64,000 nucleotides of DNA from F23-B02 sp963633225 (GTDB lineage: Bacteria > Bacillota > Clostridia > Oscillospirales > Oscillospiraceae). Both the position numbers and the translations under genes were made by a program. Below, in pieces: positions 49,456 to 58,536 of the stretch (position 1 is its first letter; each line of letters opens with the position of its first letter). Location: contig CAVGXR010000063.1 of NCBI GenBank assembly GCA_963633225.1, positions 29,651 through 93,650 on the forward strand, given 5' to 3'. Below the pieces are notes generated by a model. That model saw nothing but the letters and a program-made list of their open reading frames with translations, did not search any database and had not been told where the DNA came from.

Positions 49456-49862
49456 GCCGTCCGTACAACTCCTCCGTTAACCGATTCAAGACCCACGCTG
49501 CCGAATTCCGAGCACATTTCGTCATCCGCATTGATAACATAAGCCAATGCATAGCCCTCTCGAAGATCCTGCTTATCCCGCTCCCATTCATCAGAATCAT
49601 CCGATATATAAAGAAGCGTTATAAGCCGTCCTATGACGGTCTCATCTTCGATTGCATGGTATACGAGATACCCTGTTTCTTTTTCAAATGCGTCTACTCG
49701 GGCTTGGGTTTCCTCTGTCAGCCAATAAAGGAATCCGAGTACACTATAGGAGTAATTCAATACGCCCTGGTCTCTGAATTCCTTTATGACATTCGGATGC
49801 AATTTAAGAATATCCATCCGCTTGAGGGCTTCCTCTTTCATCTGTTCTATAGTTGCAGCCAT
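49452..49862 (-). CDS. phage protein, unknown, 136 residues
   Basis: Acidic, mostly helical ('MKEEALKRMDILKLHPNVIKEF', 'YWLTEETQARVDAFEKETG') with a beta-rich C-terminal half. No motif recognised. GAAAGGAG upstream of the ATG. It follows the helicase gene by 12 bp. Confidence 0.65.
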   Translation of the reverse strand: MAATIEQMKEEALKRMDILKLHPNVIKEFRDQGVLNYSYSVLGFLYWLTEETQARVDAFEKETGYLVYHAIEDETVIGRLITLLYISDDSDEWERDKQDLREGYALAYVINADDEMCSEFGSVGLESVNGGVVRTA

Positions 49863-49874
49863 GGTTTTCTCCTT

Positions 49875-51101
49875 TCAATTCTGCTTCCTTACGAAGCCTG
49901 TCTCATTGAAGTTTTTCTTTTGACTGAGCGCCCTAGCTATACCCAAATCTATTGGCGCTCTCGATTTCAAATGGTAATAATACAAATCTCTGAATGATGT
50001 GTTGAGTCTGTCTATGCGGCCCGCAGCCTGAGTTGTAGTTTTGTATGAGTAATTCTGTGAATAGAATATAATTGTGTCGGTTGTGATGCAGTTCCACCCT
50101 TCCGCCCCGGCTGTATACTGAACGAGGTATACCCACGAGTCAGATGTCGGAACAGGCTGATGCTTGTGTCCGTTCCACTCTGCGACCGTCACATTCTCCC
50201 CATAATAAAGATTTTTGAGAATATCAAGCTCATAGTCGAAGTTGTAAAACACGATCATCTTAGGATGCCTCTCGAACAACTCCAGAAGCTCTGTCTGCCG
50301 ACTTTCGTCCGAATTGACGATTTTACGCCAAATATAACAAAGCTCCCCAGCGTTCGCTACGGGTTCATTCTTGTAGGGATTCCAGCGGGTACGTCCGACC
50401 TCTTTATACGCTTTAATGTCATAGGGAACATAAATATCTTCATGATGCGACACGGTTTCGCGTTTGAAATCCATGTTGATCAGGATATTGTTTCTAAGCC
50501 GGATGAGCCGGCCGGTGTTCAAATATCTATCCACTCTCGGATACTTACCGTTCACCCATGTGATGACCATATGCTCGGTCTTGAATTGAGTTCGATTCTT
50601 ATAAAAACCGTTAGCTATAAACACCGGAATATAATCCTCCCATGTGTCGCCCGCAGTAGCCGAAGCCAATACCCATTCATTGGACCTGGCTATTTTCAGA
50701 AACGATTTTACCCAAGCGCCCGAGCCGACAACACGCTGCTCGTCAAATATAAAGAAGGCATTCTTCACGTCTGTGTACTTGGTTATGTTGTTCCACGAAT
50801 CGATTACGACCTTGTTCGAATACAGATTGCTTTCGGGATGGATAGAAAGAAGGAAGGGCGAAAGCTCACCCTCCCATTCCTTCGTGTCCCGTTTTAATGC
50901 CGTCGTTATTATGTACAGATCAGACGGAGGATCGTCCATGGGGACATATTCGTCCGTGCCGATCTCTCCTCCATTCTGAATATAATAATAAGCCAAAGCC
51001 GTACGCGACTTGCCGCTGCCAACACCGCCGTTTAGTATGCAGCCGTTTTTCATGCGTTTTACCGCATCCAGCTGGTAATCCCGAAGTGTAACACCGGCCA
51101 T
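49875..51101 (-). CDS. SF2 (SNF2/DEAD-like) helicase
   Basis: 408 residues. Q-like 'LRDYQLDAVKRM', Walker A 'NGGVGSGKSRTAL' (about 21-33), motif II 'FFIFDEQRV' (DEQR in place of DEAH), motif III 'LASATAGD', and motif VI 'QAAGRIDRLN'. A two-RecA-domain translocase that should act in phage DNA replication or recombination. It has no strong ribosome site and starts 7 bp after the SSB-like gene. Confidence 0.9.
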   Translation of the reverse strand: MAGVTLRDYQLDAVKRMKNGCILNGGVGSGKSRTALAYYYIQNGGEIGTDEYVPMDDPPSDLYIITTALKRDTKEWEGELSPFLLSIHPESNLYSNKVVIDSWNNITKYTDVKNAFFIFDEQRVVGSGAWVKSFLKIARSNEWVLASATAGDTWEDYIPVFIANGFYKNRTQFKTEHMVITWVNGKYPRVDRYLNTGRLIRLRNNILINMDFKRETVSHHEDIYVPYDIKAYKEVGRTRWNPYKNEPVANAGELCYIWRKIVNSDESRQTELLELFERHPKMIVFYNFDYELDILKNLYYGENVTVAEWNGHKHQPVPTSDSWVYLVQYTAGAEGWNCITTDTIIFYSQNYSYKTTTQAAGRIDRLNTSFRDLYYYHLKSRAPIDLGIARALSQKKNFNETGFVRKQN

Positions 51102-51108
51102 AGCTCAA

Positions 51109-51663
51109 TTAAAACGGAAGAGGCTCATGCTCTTCATTCTCCGGGTTGAAATTCACATCGTCCGAGTCGTCATGGACCTCATGCTCACGCTTCCTGTAGC
51201 GAGCAAGTATGGGGTCGTCATCAGTACGCTGAAATACCTCCATGGTCTTAATATAAAGAGACTTGCCTCTGTCACTCTCATACTTGTTGAGAACCACATT
51301 GACTTTTTCGACCCAAGCATAGTCGATGCGATCTACAGTCTCTTCAGTCAGCTCAGTTACAAAGTCATCTTCGATAAAGAGCACCTTGGGCGGCCAGCGC
51401 TTTAGTTCGCCGTTTCTGTCTCTGTAAGACAGCTTAACGGAAATATAATAGGTAGGAACGAAATCCTCCTCTTCGCCTTCTCTGGGGCGGGTCATCTTGA
51501 CATTGTAGCCCTCATCAATGAGCTGGCGGGCAATTGAAATATCAGGAATTACGAGATTTGCTTTTCTTGCATCGCTGCCGTACTTGTCTCTGTTGGGATC
51601 GCCGGCAAAGTTGGTCTCGAAGATAAACCGAGTATCTTCAATGTATACGTTGTTGTTTTTCAT
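51109..51663 (-). CDS. probable single-stranded DNA-binding protein
   Basis: Start MKNNNVYIEDTRFIFETNF behind AAGGAG; 184 residues. A beta-rich OB-fold-like body ('YYISVKLSYRDRNGELKRWPPKVLFIED') is followed by an acidic tail ending 'NEEHEPLPF', which looks like the SSB C-terminal tip (acidic residues then P-F) that docks replication partners. It lies between the helicase and polymerase genes. The family name is not certain. Confidence 0.65.
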   Translation of the reverse strand: MKNNNVYIEDTRFIFETNFAGDPNRDKYGSDARKANLVIPDISIARQLIDEGYNVKMTRPREGEEEDFVPTYYISVKLSYRDRNGELKRWPPKVLFIEDDFVTELTEETVDRIDYAWVEKVNVVLNKYESDRGKSLYIKTMEVFQRTDDDPILARYRKREHEVHDDSDDVNFNPENEEHEPLPF

Positions 51664-51689
51664 AATTGCGTTTCTCCTTAAAATATAAT

Positions 51690-54600
51690 TCACCGTTTAT
51701 CAAATGGTGTGGGCTCGTCTTCGTATGGCATACCTGCTGCAAACCAAGGTGGAGTGGTATCTGAAATATAAGGTTCGTCGGCGGCAAAGCGCTCAAAATC
51801 ACCATACTTGGATACCGCGTCTACAGCGCTATCAACCAAGTTGTTGTAGTAACCGCGATCAATGTCATTCTGCTTGCCGATTAACCTGACCATCTCAGAC
51901 TCCAACCAGCGAAAGCCTTTGGAACCAGTCGCTGCGACATAACTTTTTTCGCCTGTCTCCTTGTTTTCGGATTCGCGAAGCAGGATACCTCCGCCGCAAC
52001 CCGGCTTGATCGGGCAGAACTGACCAACTCGTCCGATGAAGTGGTAGTCGTGGCTGATACTGTTATTGATCTGATCCACAAGTTCTTCATACCGAGACCA
52101 ATCTTTCTCGTACTTTTCAAGCTCTGCGCCTTCGTAGTGGTAACTTTCGTATTCGCCAAAGCCGTCCTTATACTTTTTTGCAATTCTGTCCCGCTCAGCT
52201 TCAAGGGCAGACACATCAGTCAAACTTTCGTTCATGTCCAAATATAATGCTGAGGTAACGGACTTGGTCTCGCACATATCATCGAACTCAATGGATTCTT
52301 TACTGAACAGAGTTTTGAAGACATACGGAACCTGGAACTGTGTGCCGGTTGCCGTCCAATCATAAGGATGCTTCTTGTTGTCCTTGCAAATATCTTTTGC
52401 AGACTCTACGTACTCCTTGCCGTACAGGGCATAGCACTTCTCTACGGTTGCGTAGCGAGCGATATAGACAGCGTCATTGACTAAGCACATGCGGTCGTAT
52501 GTAGCCTCATGCTCGAAGTTGTAGCCGTAAAGCTTGCCATACTCCGTAACGAATTTGATGATGTCGGGAGTTGCATCCGGAATCTTGATCGAGTCAGTCT
52601 TAATGTGGGCAACAGTAAAGCCCCGCTTCTGGACCTCATGCTTGAGGTTGACCATAAACAGGGCGCCGCGTTTTGCAACAATATTGTCCTTATTCCGTTT
52701 GTCTCGGAATGCATTATCAAAGCCGGCTGAGGTAAGACCATATACTGAGTTAATTGCAATCTTCAGAGCCTGAGCCAAATCAGCCGCCGCATTCTCGTCA
52801 TCCAGATACTTGGCCAATGCTCCTCCGAGCATCGTTTTTGCCCGCTCGAAGTCCTTGTGCTTGATTGCTATACGAGCCTGCAAAATATCATTGAAGCGCT
52901 TAGTGTATTCAGCTCCAAACAACTCCTCGGCAACAATGCTGCTGGGATGCATCGAGGCTATGTCAAGCAGCGCAATGTTGCTGTACATACCGGGCTCCGA
53001 ATATACATAGCCGCCTTCTCCAACTTCTTCGTCACGGTAGGTCGATTTACCTGCTTCGAAACTGTAGCCCGGAAATATCGGTCTTTTGTTTTTGTCGAAA
53101 GCCGTAAATTCGTCATAATCGGTGACGTAGAACGGAATGTCTGCGTACGGGTCAAATATCTGGCTCTTATCGCCCATAAATCGATAATTGAATTGACTCT
53201 GAGGTTTTTTATTGCTGCCAAATATAATTCTCGTAGTCAGGGAGTTGGTCGTGTCGTTAACGGTCATGCCCGCAACATCCGCCAATATCTGTCGAGCTGT
53301 GAAATCCGCTTTTCGAGCATGAAATGTTGCCTCGGATGCAATTACATCATTATCACAATACTCGGCGACCAATTGCCAATTCTCTTGCGGGACCGGCTGA
53401 TCCCACGGAAGTCCAAGCTCCTGATGATGTATTCCAAGTTCAATCTCGAATTTCTTCAGAGACTGCTTTTTGCTCGAGAAGTCATAAATATCAGTGTAAG
53501 ACAGATTGTATGCGTCACCGAAGAACAGTTTTCGGTTGCCGTTCACTATACCGGATGAAAGCTTGAATATCTCTTCATTGGTGTAGCCCATCAATCGTCC
53601 GTACAGCATGTGATTATCGTATCGGCGGCAGTTAAAACCGACCAGCTTCATTCGCAGCAGCTTTTCGATCTCGGTTGCGCTCGGATTGATCATTCTGACT
53701 ACTGGCTTATGATTAGTCTGCAGCTCATGAATATAATCTGCCCAGGAATCGAAATCGGCAGGAGTGTAATCCTCTGCGTACTTCCAGTTGACCAGAAACA
53801 GATTAGGAAACACCTCGACGTCATAGAATACAAGTTTGGCATCATCGTCTTCAATACTTTCAGGCGGATCTTCGGACTTGAAATGCATTTTCCCGACAAG
53901 CTTGATGCAATAATCTGAGTTATTCGTACTGTGAGACGCAAATGACCATACCGCGTTTTTCATGTCAGTAACATCGTACTTGAGGCCGCTGTTGTATGCA
54001 TCCTCCAAGCCTTTGAATATAAAGTCTACACTCGGTTTGGTTGCCGCATGGTATTCCTTACTTAGGTTTTTTAATATCATGGTTCTAAGAGCTTTTTCGT
54101 TCTTAAACCCATCGAAGTTTAACACATTTTTTTCTCCTTTCAGCGGAAGCCCTGAACTGATCGTGGCAATCGGCAGGTCATTGCACTTTGATAGTTTTCG
54201 TCTGAGCGAGCTTTTGCCAGTAAACACCTTTACCTCTATGTGATCGTCGTATACTCTGCTGAGTTTACTGACATCTCCCGCATAAATATAATGGAGATGT
54301 ATACCCTGCCCGCTCTTGCTCAGCTCGGCATATGTCGCCGGCCACTTGCTCGCTTCTTTCAGATTGAGCTCAAACGACTTGTTACCGTTCTCGTCCGGAA
54401 TATCAAAGTCAATTACTATATGGTTTTCTGGAATTCTGACATAATGCAGCTTGGATGTGTCAAGGTCGGAGAGCTTAGTGCCTACTTCATCCCAGCTCTT
54501 TAATGGTGTTTCCTTGGATGACGCATATTGTGCCGGATAATCCGAACACTCAGAATCAAATACTGATTTCTGCTTGAGAAATTCAATCGTTCTTTGTTCG

Positions 54601-55928
54601 GGAGGGCTCTTTTCTGCGGTCTCGCTCATATCCTCGAATTTTTCAGTGCGAAAACCCGTGTAATAGCTCCGAACCCTTGAACCGTCATCGAGGTTGAACC
54701 TCTCCTTATAATCTTTGAAGTAGTTTTTCAGTTCCTCCTTGAAGACTCTTTGCGAGAACGGGAAACCCACTTTTGCATCATCGCAGTAGACCTTATACAT
54801 TTCCCAAGCAGCTTTCAGTGTTGTGCCGTCTTCTCTTTTAAAAACATAATAGCTGTCTACGATGAAGTTGTAGAAGTCGTTGGAGGCTCCCAGCATTGTC
54901 ACCGGAATATAATTGTCGTACCGCCCGGGATTGCTCAGATAAACTTCCTGACAATGGCTTGCAATAGCGCCAAGTTCAAATTCAACCTGTTTGACTACCG
55001 TTTTATATTCCTTTGAGCTCAGCTTATTACCTGACGGAGAGACATCAATCAGTCGCCGGATAAGACCCGACTTTGCATCTGTGATTTTCACCGGTTTATT
55101 CGTACCCATGAACAGAAAGCATTTGAATTGATTGGCATAGGTTGACCTGAATTTCTCATTCACGGTCATCATCTCATGCGAAACGAGACTGTTCAGACGA
55201 GTGTTGTCCTCTATCTTGGATAAGTCACCGTCATGCTGGATGGCCACAAGAGGGTTTGACTTGAACGCTTCAAGTGCAAAGGAGTTACTTGATGAGCCCA
55301 GAGCTTTGGCGTCGAACACGGAATAATAGCCTTTGAAAAGCTGCTGGATTACGTTCAGGATGGTTGACTTACCCGTACCCGCAGCGCCGTACAACACCAT
55401 GAATTTCTGCAGCTTCTTCGATTCGCCGCAGACGATGGAACCTATAGCCCACTCAATTTTTGCTCGTTCTTCCTCGGAATAGAGCGTAGATATGAGCTTG
55501 TCCCATGCGTCTGTCGGACCTGCTTCAAGCGGATAATCAAGCTTTTTGCTGGCATAGTCCTTCTTCGTCACCTGAGTATTTGAAAATATCAATTTCTCAT
55601 CGAGCATGTGGAATGAGTCCCGCATTTGCTTCTGGCAATACTTATGCCACGAGTCGATCATACCCGAGCCCGCATCCCACATGTGAAGTACAATGGCATT
55701 TGGATCATCCGGGAAGCGCTCTTTCTTGAATCGATCGAGCTCCTGATCAATCAGCTGCAAAGCATCCTGTTCGTCCGTAGACCACAGTCCGCGATCTTCG
55801 AGCCATATAGCATAGAAGTCGCCGCCTCTAATCATCAGGTCAGAGCTTTTCTTAATGATAAACTTCGGATAGATTTCTATTACATCCCGTTTTGGTTTAC
55901 GGGTTGAAATCATTAGAAAGTCAACCAT
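51690..55928 (-). CDS. fused SF3 helicase - AEP primase - family B DNA polymerase
   Basis: 1,412 residues. Helicase: Walker A GAAGTGKS (181-188), B 'LVAIQHDGDL' (227-236), sensor 'FLFMGTNKP' (271-279). AEP: 'HIVIDFDIPD' (503-512, hhhDhD), 'SGQGIHLHY' (539-547), 'HIEVKVF' (563-569). Exonuclease: 'FYDVEVFPN' (701-709), 'VGFNCRRYDN' (763-772), 'EYCDNDVIASE' (856-866). Polymerase motifs A 'LLDIASMHPSSI' (987-998), B 'KIAINSVYG' (1056-1064), C 'HIKTDSIKI' (1108-1116). One chain thus offers unwinding, priming, proofreading and synthesis. Helicase before primase reverses the usual phage order. Confidence 0.88.
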   Translation of the reverse strand: MVDFLMISTRKPKRDVIEIYPKFIIKKSSDLMIRGGDFYAIWLEDRGLWSTDEQDALQLIDQELDRFKKERFPDDPNAIVLHMWDAGSGMIDSWHKYCQKQMRDSFHMLDEKLIFSNTQVTKKDYASKKLDYPLEAGPTDAWDKLISTLYSEEERAKIEWAIGSIVCGESKKLQKFMVLYGAAGTGKSTILNVIQQLFKGYYSVFDAKALGSSSNSFALEAFKSNPLVAIQHDGDLSKIEDNTRLNSLVSHEMMTVNEKFRSTYANQFKCFLFMGTNKPVKITDAKSGLIRRLIDVSPSGNKLSSKEYKTVVKQVEFELGAIASHCQEVYLSNPGRYDNYIPVTMLGASNDFYNFIVDSYYVFKREDGTTLKAAWEMYKVYCDDAKVGFPFSQRVFKEELKNYFKDYKERFNLDDGSRVRSYYTGFRTEKFEDMSETAEKSPPEQRTIEFLKQKSVFDSECSDYPAQYASSKETPLKSWDEVGTKLSDLDTSKLHYVRIPENHIVIDFDIPDENGNKSFELNLKEASKWPATYAELSKSGQGIHLHYIYAGDVSKLSRVYDDHIEVKVFTGKSSLRRKLSKCNDLPIATISSGLPLKGEKNVLNFDGFKNEKALRTMILKNLSKEYHAATKPSVDFIFKGLEDAYNSGLKYDVTDMKNAVWSFASHSTNNSDYCIKLVGKMHFKSEDPPESIEDDDAKLVFYDVEVFPNLFLVNWKYAEDYTPADFDSWADYIHELQTNHKPVVRMINPSATEIEKLLRMKLVGFNCRRYDNHMLYGRLMGYTNEEIFKLSSGIVNGNRKLFFGDAYNLSYTDIYDFSSKKQSLKKFEIELGIHHQELGLPWDQPVPQENWQLVAEYCDNDVIASEATFHARKADFTARQILADVAGMTVNDTTNSLTTRIIFGSNKKPQSQFNYRFMGDKSQIFDPYADIPFYVTDYDEFTAFDKNKRPIFPGYSFEAGKSTYRDEEVGEGGYVYSEPGMYSNIALLDIASMHPSSIVAEELFGAEYTKRFNDILQARIAIKHKDFERAKTMLGGALAKYLDDENAAADLAQALKIAINSVYGLTSAGFDNAFRDKRNKDNIVAKRGALFMVNLKHEVQKRGFTVAHIKTDSIKIPDATPDIIKFVTEYGKLYGYNFEHEATYDRMCLVNDAVYIARYATVEKCYALYGKEYVESAKDICKDNKKHPYDWTATGTQFQVPYVFKTLFSKESIEFDDMCETKSVTSALYLDMNESLTDVSALEAERDRIAKKYKDGFGEYESYHYEGAELEKYEKDWSRYEELVDQINNSISHDYHFIGRVGQFCPIKPGCGGGILLRESENKETGEKSYVAATGSKGFRWLESEMVRLIGKQNDIDRGYYNNLVDSAVDAVSKYGDFERFAADEPYISDTTPPWFAAGMPYEDEPTPFDKR

Positions 55929-55934
55929 TGAGAT

Positions 55935-56171
55935 TTATTTAGCTCCCTTCTCATCCTTAAGCTCCGAAATATCATTCCTGAGTTTGGCCACCTCATCATT
56001 GAGCAGGCCTATATCCAGCTTCTGAGCGTAAACATACATGCTGTTGATAACCATGTAGCACACTGCTATGCTATTGAAGTCTCGCTGCCTATTAAGCGCT
56101 CTGCGGAGGATGTTGAGTCTGTTCTCAGTGACTCTGAGGTTCTTGAAAATATAATTGAGCATCTCGTTCAT
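55935..56171 (-). CDS. small helical phage protein
   Basis: 78 residues, MNEMLNYIFKNLRVTENRLN and onward; amphipathic helices ending in a charged coiled coil ('LLNDEVAKLRNDISELKDEK'). It precedes the polymerase fusion and could be a replication accessory; inference only. AAAGGAG upstream. Confidence 0.7.
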   Translation of the reverse strand: MNEMLNYIFKNLRVTENRLNILRRALNRQRDFNSIAVCYMVINSMYVYAQKLDIGLLNDEVAKLRNDISELKDEKGAK

Positions 56172-56377
56172 GATCTTTTCTCCTTTGCATCTTTAAGAAA
56201 TTGGTCTACAGTCTCGTATTTCCAAGCTGTAGGCCCGGTGAATGAAAATATAAAGTCCTGTCTGTTAGCTTTCCGGACACGGATACTGTTCTTTCCGTTC
56301 GGGAAATACTCTCGTACATCCTTCTCCTGCTCCGGCAGACAAGCCTTGAAAAATATATATACTTCGGTGTGTATCAT
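56168..56377 (-). CDS. small phage protein, 69 residues
   Basis: MIHTEVYIFFKACLPEQEKD and onward; alpha-beta with 'FPNGKNSIRVRKANRQDFIFSFTG'. Overlaps the next gene by ATGA. No family recognised. Confidence 0.65.
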   Translation of the reverse strand: MIHTEVYIFFKACLPEQEKDVREYFPNGKNSIRVRKANRQDFIFSFTGPTAWKYETVDQFLKDAKEKRS

Positions 56378-56386
56378 ATGGTTGCC

Positions 56387-56926
56387 TCACAAAATACTAT
56401 TCAGATACCAGTTCATCTGGGACCATATCTCGACGGTTCTCATGTCGTGAGGGCAATTCGGAACTGTAAACAGTCCTCCCTCCCCGTTTCGTCCGTACTC
56501 GTGGTTCAGAAAGTGAAATATAATGCTGCTGGTATAAGCCGGATTGAACCGCTCGTTAGTCATCTCGCTTAGACCGAGGTTGTCTATCATTTCCCAGAAC
56601 CACACGCTTGTCCGATCACCGACGTCGGGGTCTGCCATAATATGCTCCTCGCATCTGAATGCAAGCGCCACAAGCATCTCAAGCACACTGCATGGCTCTA
56701 CATCAAGAATTGAGGCAATCATGGCATTACTGTATCTGTTTTCATATCCGAAACGATAACGGAGATCGATACCGTCAGCCGCTCTGTTACCATCCATAGG
56801 CATCGTATACTCAAATATAATGCCGTCAAGATGCTTCAGGAGCCGACGATAATGCGATCTCCGTTCGTCCTTTACAAGGCGACACATCCAACCGAAGTAC
56901 TCATCTCGGAGTACAGCTTCGTTCAT
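56387..56926 (-). CDS. conserved phage protein, unknown, 179 residues
   Basis: Starts MNEAVLRDEYFGWMCRLVKD; 'LLKHLDGIIFEYTMPMDGNRAADGIDLRYRFG' and 'VWFWEMIDNLGLSEM' are features I have seen in many gut siphophages before the replication genes. It may be structural or regulatory; no catalytic motif is evident. Confidence 0.75.
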   Translation of the reverse strand: MNEAVLRDEYFGWMCRLVKDERRSHYRRLLKHLDGIIFEYTMPMDGNRAADGIDLRYRFGYENRYSNAMIASILDVEPCSVLEMLVALAFRCEEHIMADPDVGDRTSVWFWEMIDNLGLSEMTNERFNPAYTSSIIFHFLNHEYGRNGEGGLFTVPNCPHDMRTVEIWSQMNWYLNSIL

Positions 56927-56937
56927 TTAGGTCTCCT

Positions 56938-57510
56938 TTAGTAATTAGAAGTATAATTATCGAGATCTTTGAGAATCTCGAAGTCGCATTTCAGCCGCTC
57001 GTTGCGGATAAACACCGAATCATCCTCATACTCGCCAAAATGGTTTTTGAAATCTCTGCCGACAAGAGCGTCAGGATTATCGACCACCTCACCGAATCCG
57101 TCCACCAAAATATCATCGTTGATGAAGTAGGTCAGCTCGGCGATCTCGTATTCAGGCTCTTCACCGCATTCATCGGGCGGTATGACATACGGCGCTGCTG
57201 AAATATCAGGATCGAACTGCTCCTTGCTGATAGCGGCTGATGAATAATCGGTGTAAGCACTGTCGCCATTATCGACCTGCGCATAATGGGTGTTTATTAT
57301 GTTGAACAGCTCCTTTTTCAATTCAGTATCATCTTCCTCCGGCTGCACGGGCTCATTCTTGTCTGCTTTATTTGTACGAGCATAGGTTTCCTTTACAGAA
57401 TCGATCTCTTCCTGCGCTATGTCGGCGTAATACTTTTTTAGGCAGAACCACGCTGTCGAAGCTCCGACAATTGCGCCTGCCGTAAATATAAATGCTTTAT
57501 TAGCATTCAT
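56938..57510 (-). CDS. membrane-anchored acidic protein
   Basis: 190 residues with one N-terminal membrane segment (about 5-24, 'KAFIFTAGAIVGASTAWFCL') and a long acidic tail rich in Asp, Glu and Tyr. Probably N-out/C-in or the reverse; not predictable here. It accompanies the DUF6353 genes in this phage type. Confidence 0.7.
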   Translation of the reverse strand: MNANKAFIFTAGAIVGASTAWFCLKKYYADIAQEEIDSVKETYARTNKADKNEPVQPEEDDTELKKELFNIINTHYAQVDNGDSAYTDYSSAAISKEQFDPDISAAPYVIPPDECGEEPEYEIAELTYFINDDILVDGFGEVVDNPDALVGRDFKNHFGEYEDDSVFIRNERLKCDFEILKDLDNYTSNY

Positions 57511-57512
57511 AA

Positions 57513-57668
57513 CTAATACTCTCCTTCCGTTTTAATAGTCATTACGGTAACGGCAAGCCCTCCGAACAGCAAGGAAGCGCTTATCAAGAGCCCGCCGATA
57601 ATATGTCTTTTTCGCTTTGTGTCAAGCATGGTATCAATAGCGGAAATGAATTCGTCGATCGTATACAT
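57513..57668 (-). CDS. small membrane protein, 51 residues
   Basis: MYTIDEFISAIDTMLDTKRK followed by one membrane helix ('IIGGLLISASLLFGGLAVTV'). Start behind a GAGG-type site; the gene ends at the ribosome site of the next one. Confidence 0.7.
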   Translation of the reverse strand: MYTIDEFISAIDTMLDTKRKRHIIGGLLISASLLFGGLAVTVMTIKTEGEY

Positions 57669-57671
57669 TTC

Positions 57672-57761
57672 TCATCGACCTCCTCCTGCCAGAACGGCGA
57701 TACCTCCGACTAAGCAAATTCCAGCCATGGCTGACAGCAAGGATGAAAATATAATTCTCAT
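57672..57761 (-). CDS. tiny hydrophobic protein, 29 residues
   Basis: MRIIFSSLLSAMAGICLVGG and onward, ending AGGGR. GGAGG lies 9 bp upstream and its ATG overlaps the stop of the preceding gene. A single membrane span. Confidence 0.55.
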   Translation of the reverse strand: MRIIFSSLLSAMAGICLVGGIAVLAGGGR

Positions 57762-57970
57762 AGATTAGTACCTCCGGTTGTGGTAATTTGATGCTGATTA
57801 TGTATACACGCTGTGCAAAGCCCGTCACAAAACAAGTTGCTTCCCATGCGATATCGCACCCGCCATCTGGGATCGGCAGGTATATGAGATACACGGAGCT
57901 GTTCAAGTTGTTCTTTCAGCATTGCGTTTTCGCGTCTTAACTCCTGTATTATCAGATCCTGCTCAGTCAT
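57758..57970 (-). CDS. coiled-coil protein with C-terminal cysteines
   Basis: 70 residues. Leucine-zipper-like helix (about 5-27, 'IIQELRRENAMLKEQLEQLR') and 'FCDGLCTACIHNQH' near the end. Could dimerise and bind metal. GGGAGG upstream; overlaps the next start by 4 nt. Confidence 0.7.
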   Translation of the reverse strand: MTEQDLIIQELRRENAMLKEQLEQLRVSHIPADPRWRVRYRMGSNLFCDGLCTACIHNQHQITTTGGTNL

Positions 57971-57972
57971 AC

Positions 57973-58509
57973 TTAGTACGCCTCCCTGAATATGTTCTCT
58001 ACACCATTACCTGTGAACCACAGATATGATTTAGGGAGCTCACGATTTACGCAAACTCCCTGCTTTTCGAGACTCCATCTTGTAAGTACATCTCTTGCTA
58101 CATCCTTAAGATTGTCCCATACCGGAAAGCTCGAAGAATATCCATGGAACTGATACGGAGCAGACACGACGCCCATGATAGTATTTGGAAATCGGGAATC
58201 GTCCACCCTGTTCAGAACACACCATACGGCTTTCATCTGATTGTCTACAGAGCATCCACGGGCCTCGCCCCACAGCATCTGAGCCAGTGCGATTACGTCC
58301 GACTCATCGAAATACATCTCGTACTGCGGCTCGCTTGGAGCTTCCTCGGCCACGACCTTGATCGGATGACAGAGCCCTTCTGTATTGATCAGCGGTGCTT
58401 CAGCATAAATATCAATGGCGGTTTCCTCTCGGATGACCGCTGCGCTGAGAACCGTCAGTAGAAAAATGCATACAAGCATAAAAAGAATGCGGCTTTTCTT
58501 CGTTTTCAT
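57973..58509 (-). CDS. secreted SleB-type cell wall hydrolase
   Basis: 178 residues. An N-terminal signal or anchor segment (about 8-27) precedes a Hydrolase_2/SleB domain: 'VIALAQMLWGEARGCSVDNQMKAVWCVLNRVDDSRFPNTI' (catalytic Glu in WGEA) and 'YQFHGYSS'. It should cut peptidoglycan outside the membrane. Its place among early genes, far from the lysis genes, suggests a wall-modifying role other than final lysis. Confidence 0.88.
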   Translation of the reverse strand: MKTKKSRILFMLVCIFLLTVLSAAVIREETAIDIYAEAPLINTEGLCHPIKVVAEEAPSEPQYEMYFDESDVIALAQMLWGEARGCSVDNQMKAVWCVLNRVDDSRFPNTIMGVVSAPYQFHGYSSSFPVWDNLKDVARDVLTRWSLEKQGVCVNRELPKSYLWFTGNGVENIFREAY

Positions 58510-58536
58510 TATTGATCTCCTATTCTTAAAATATCA

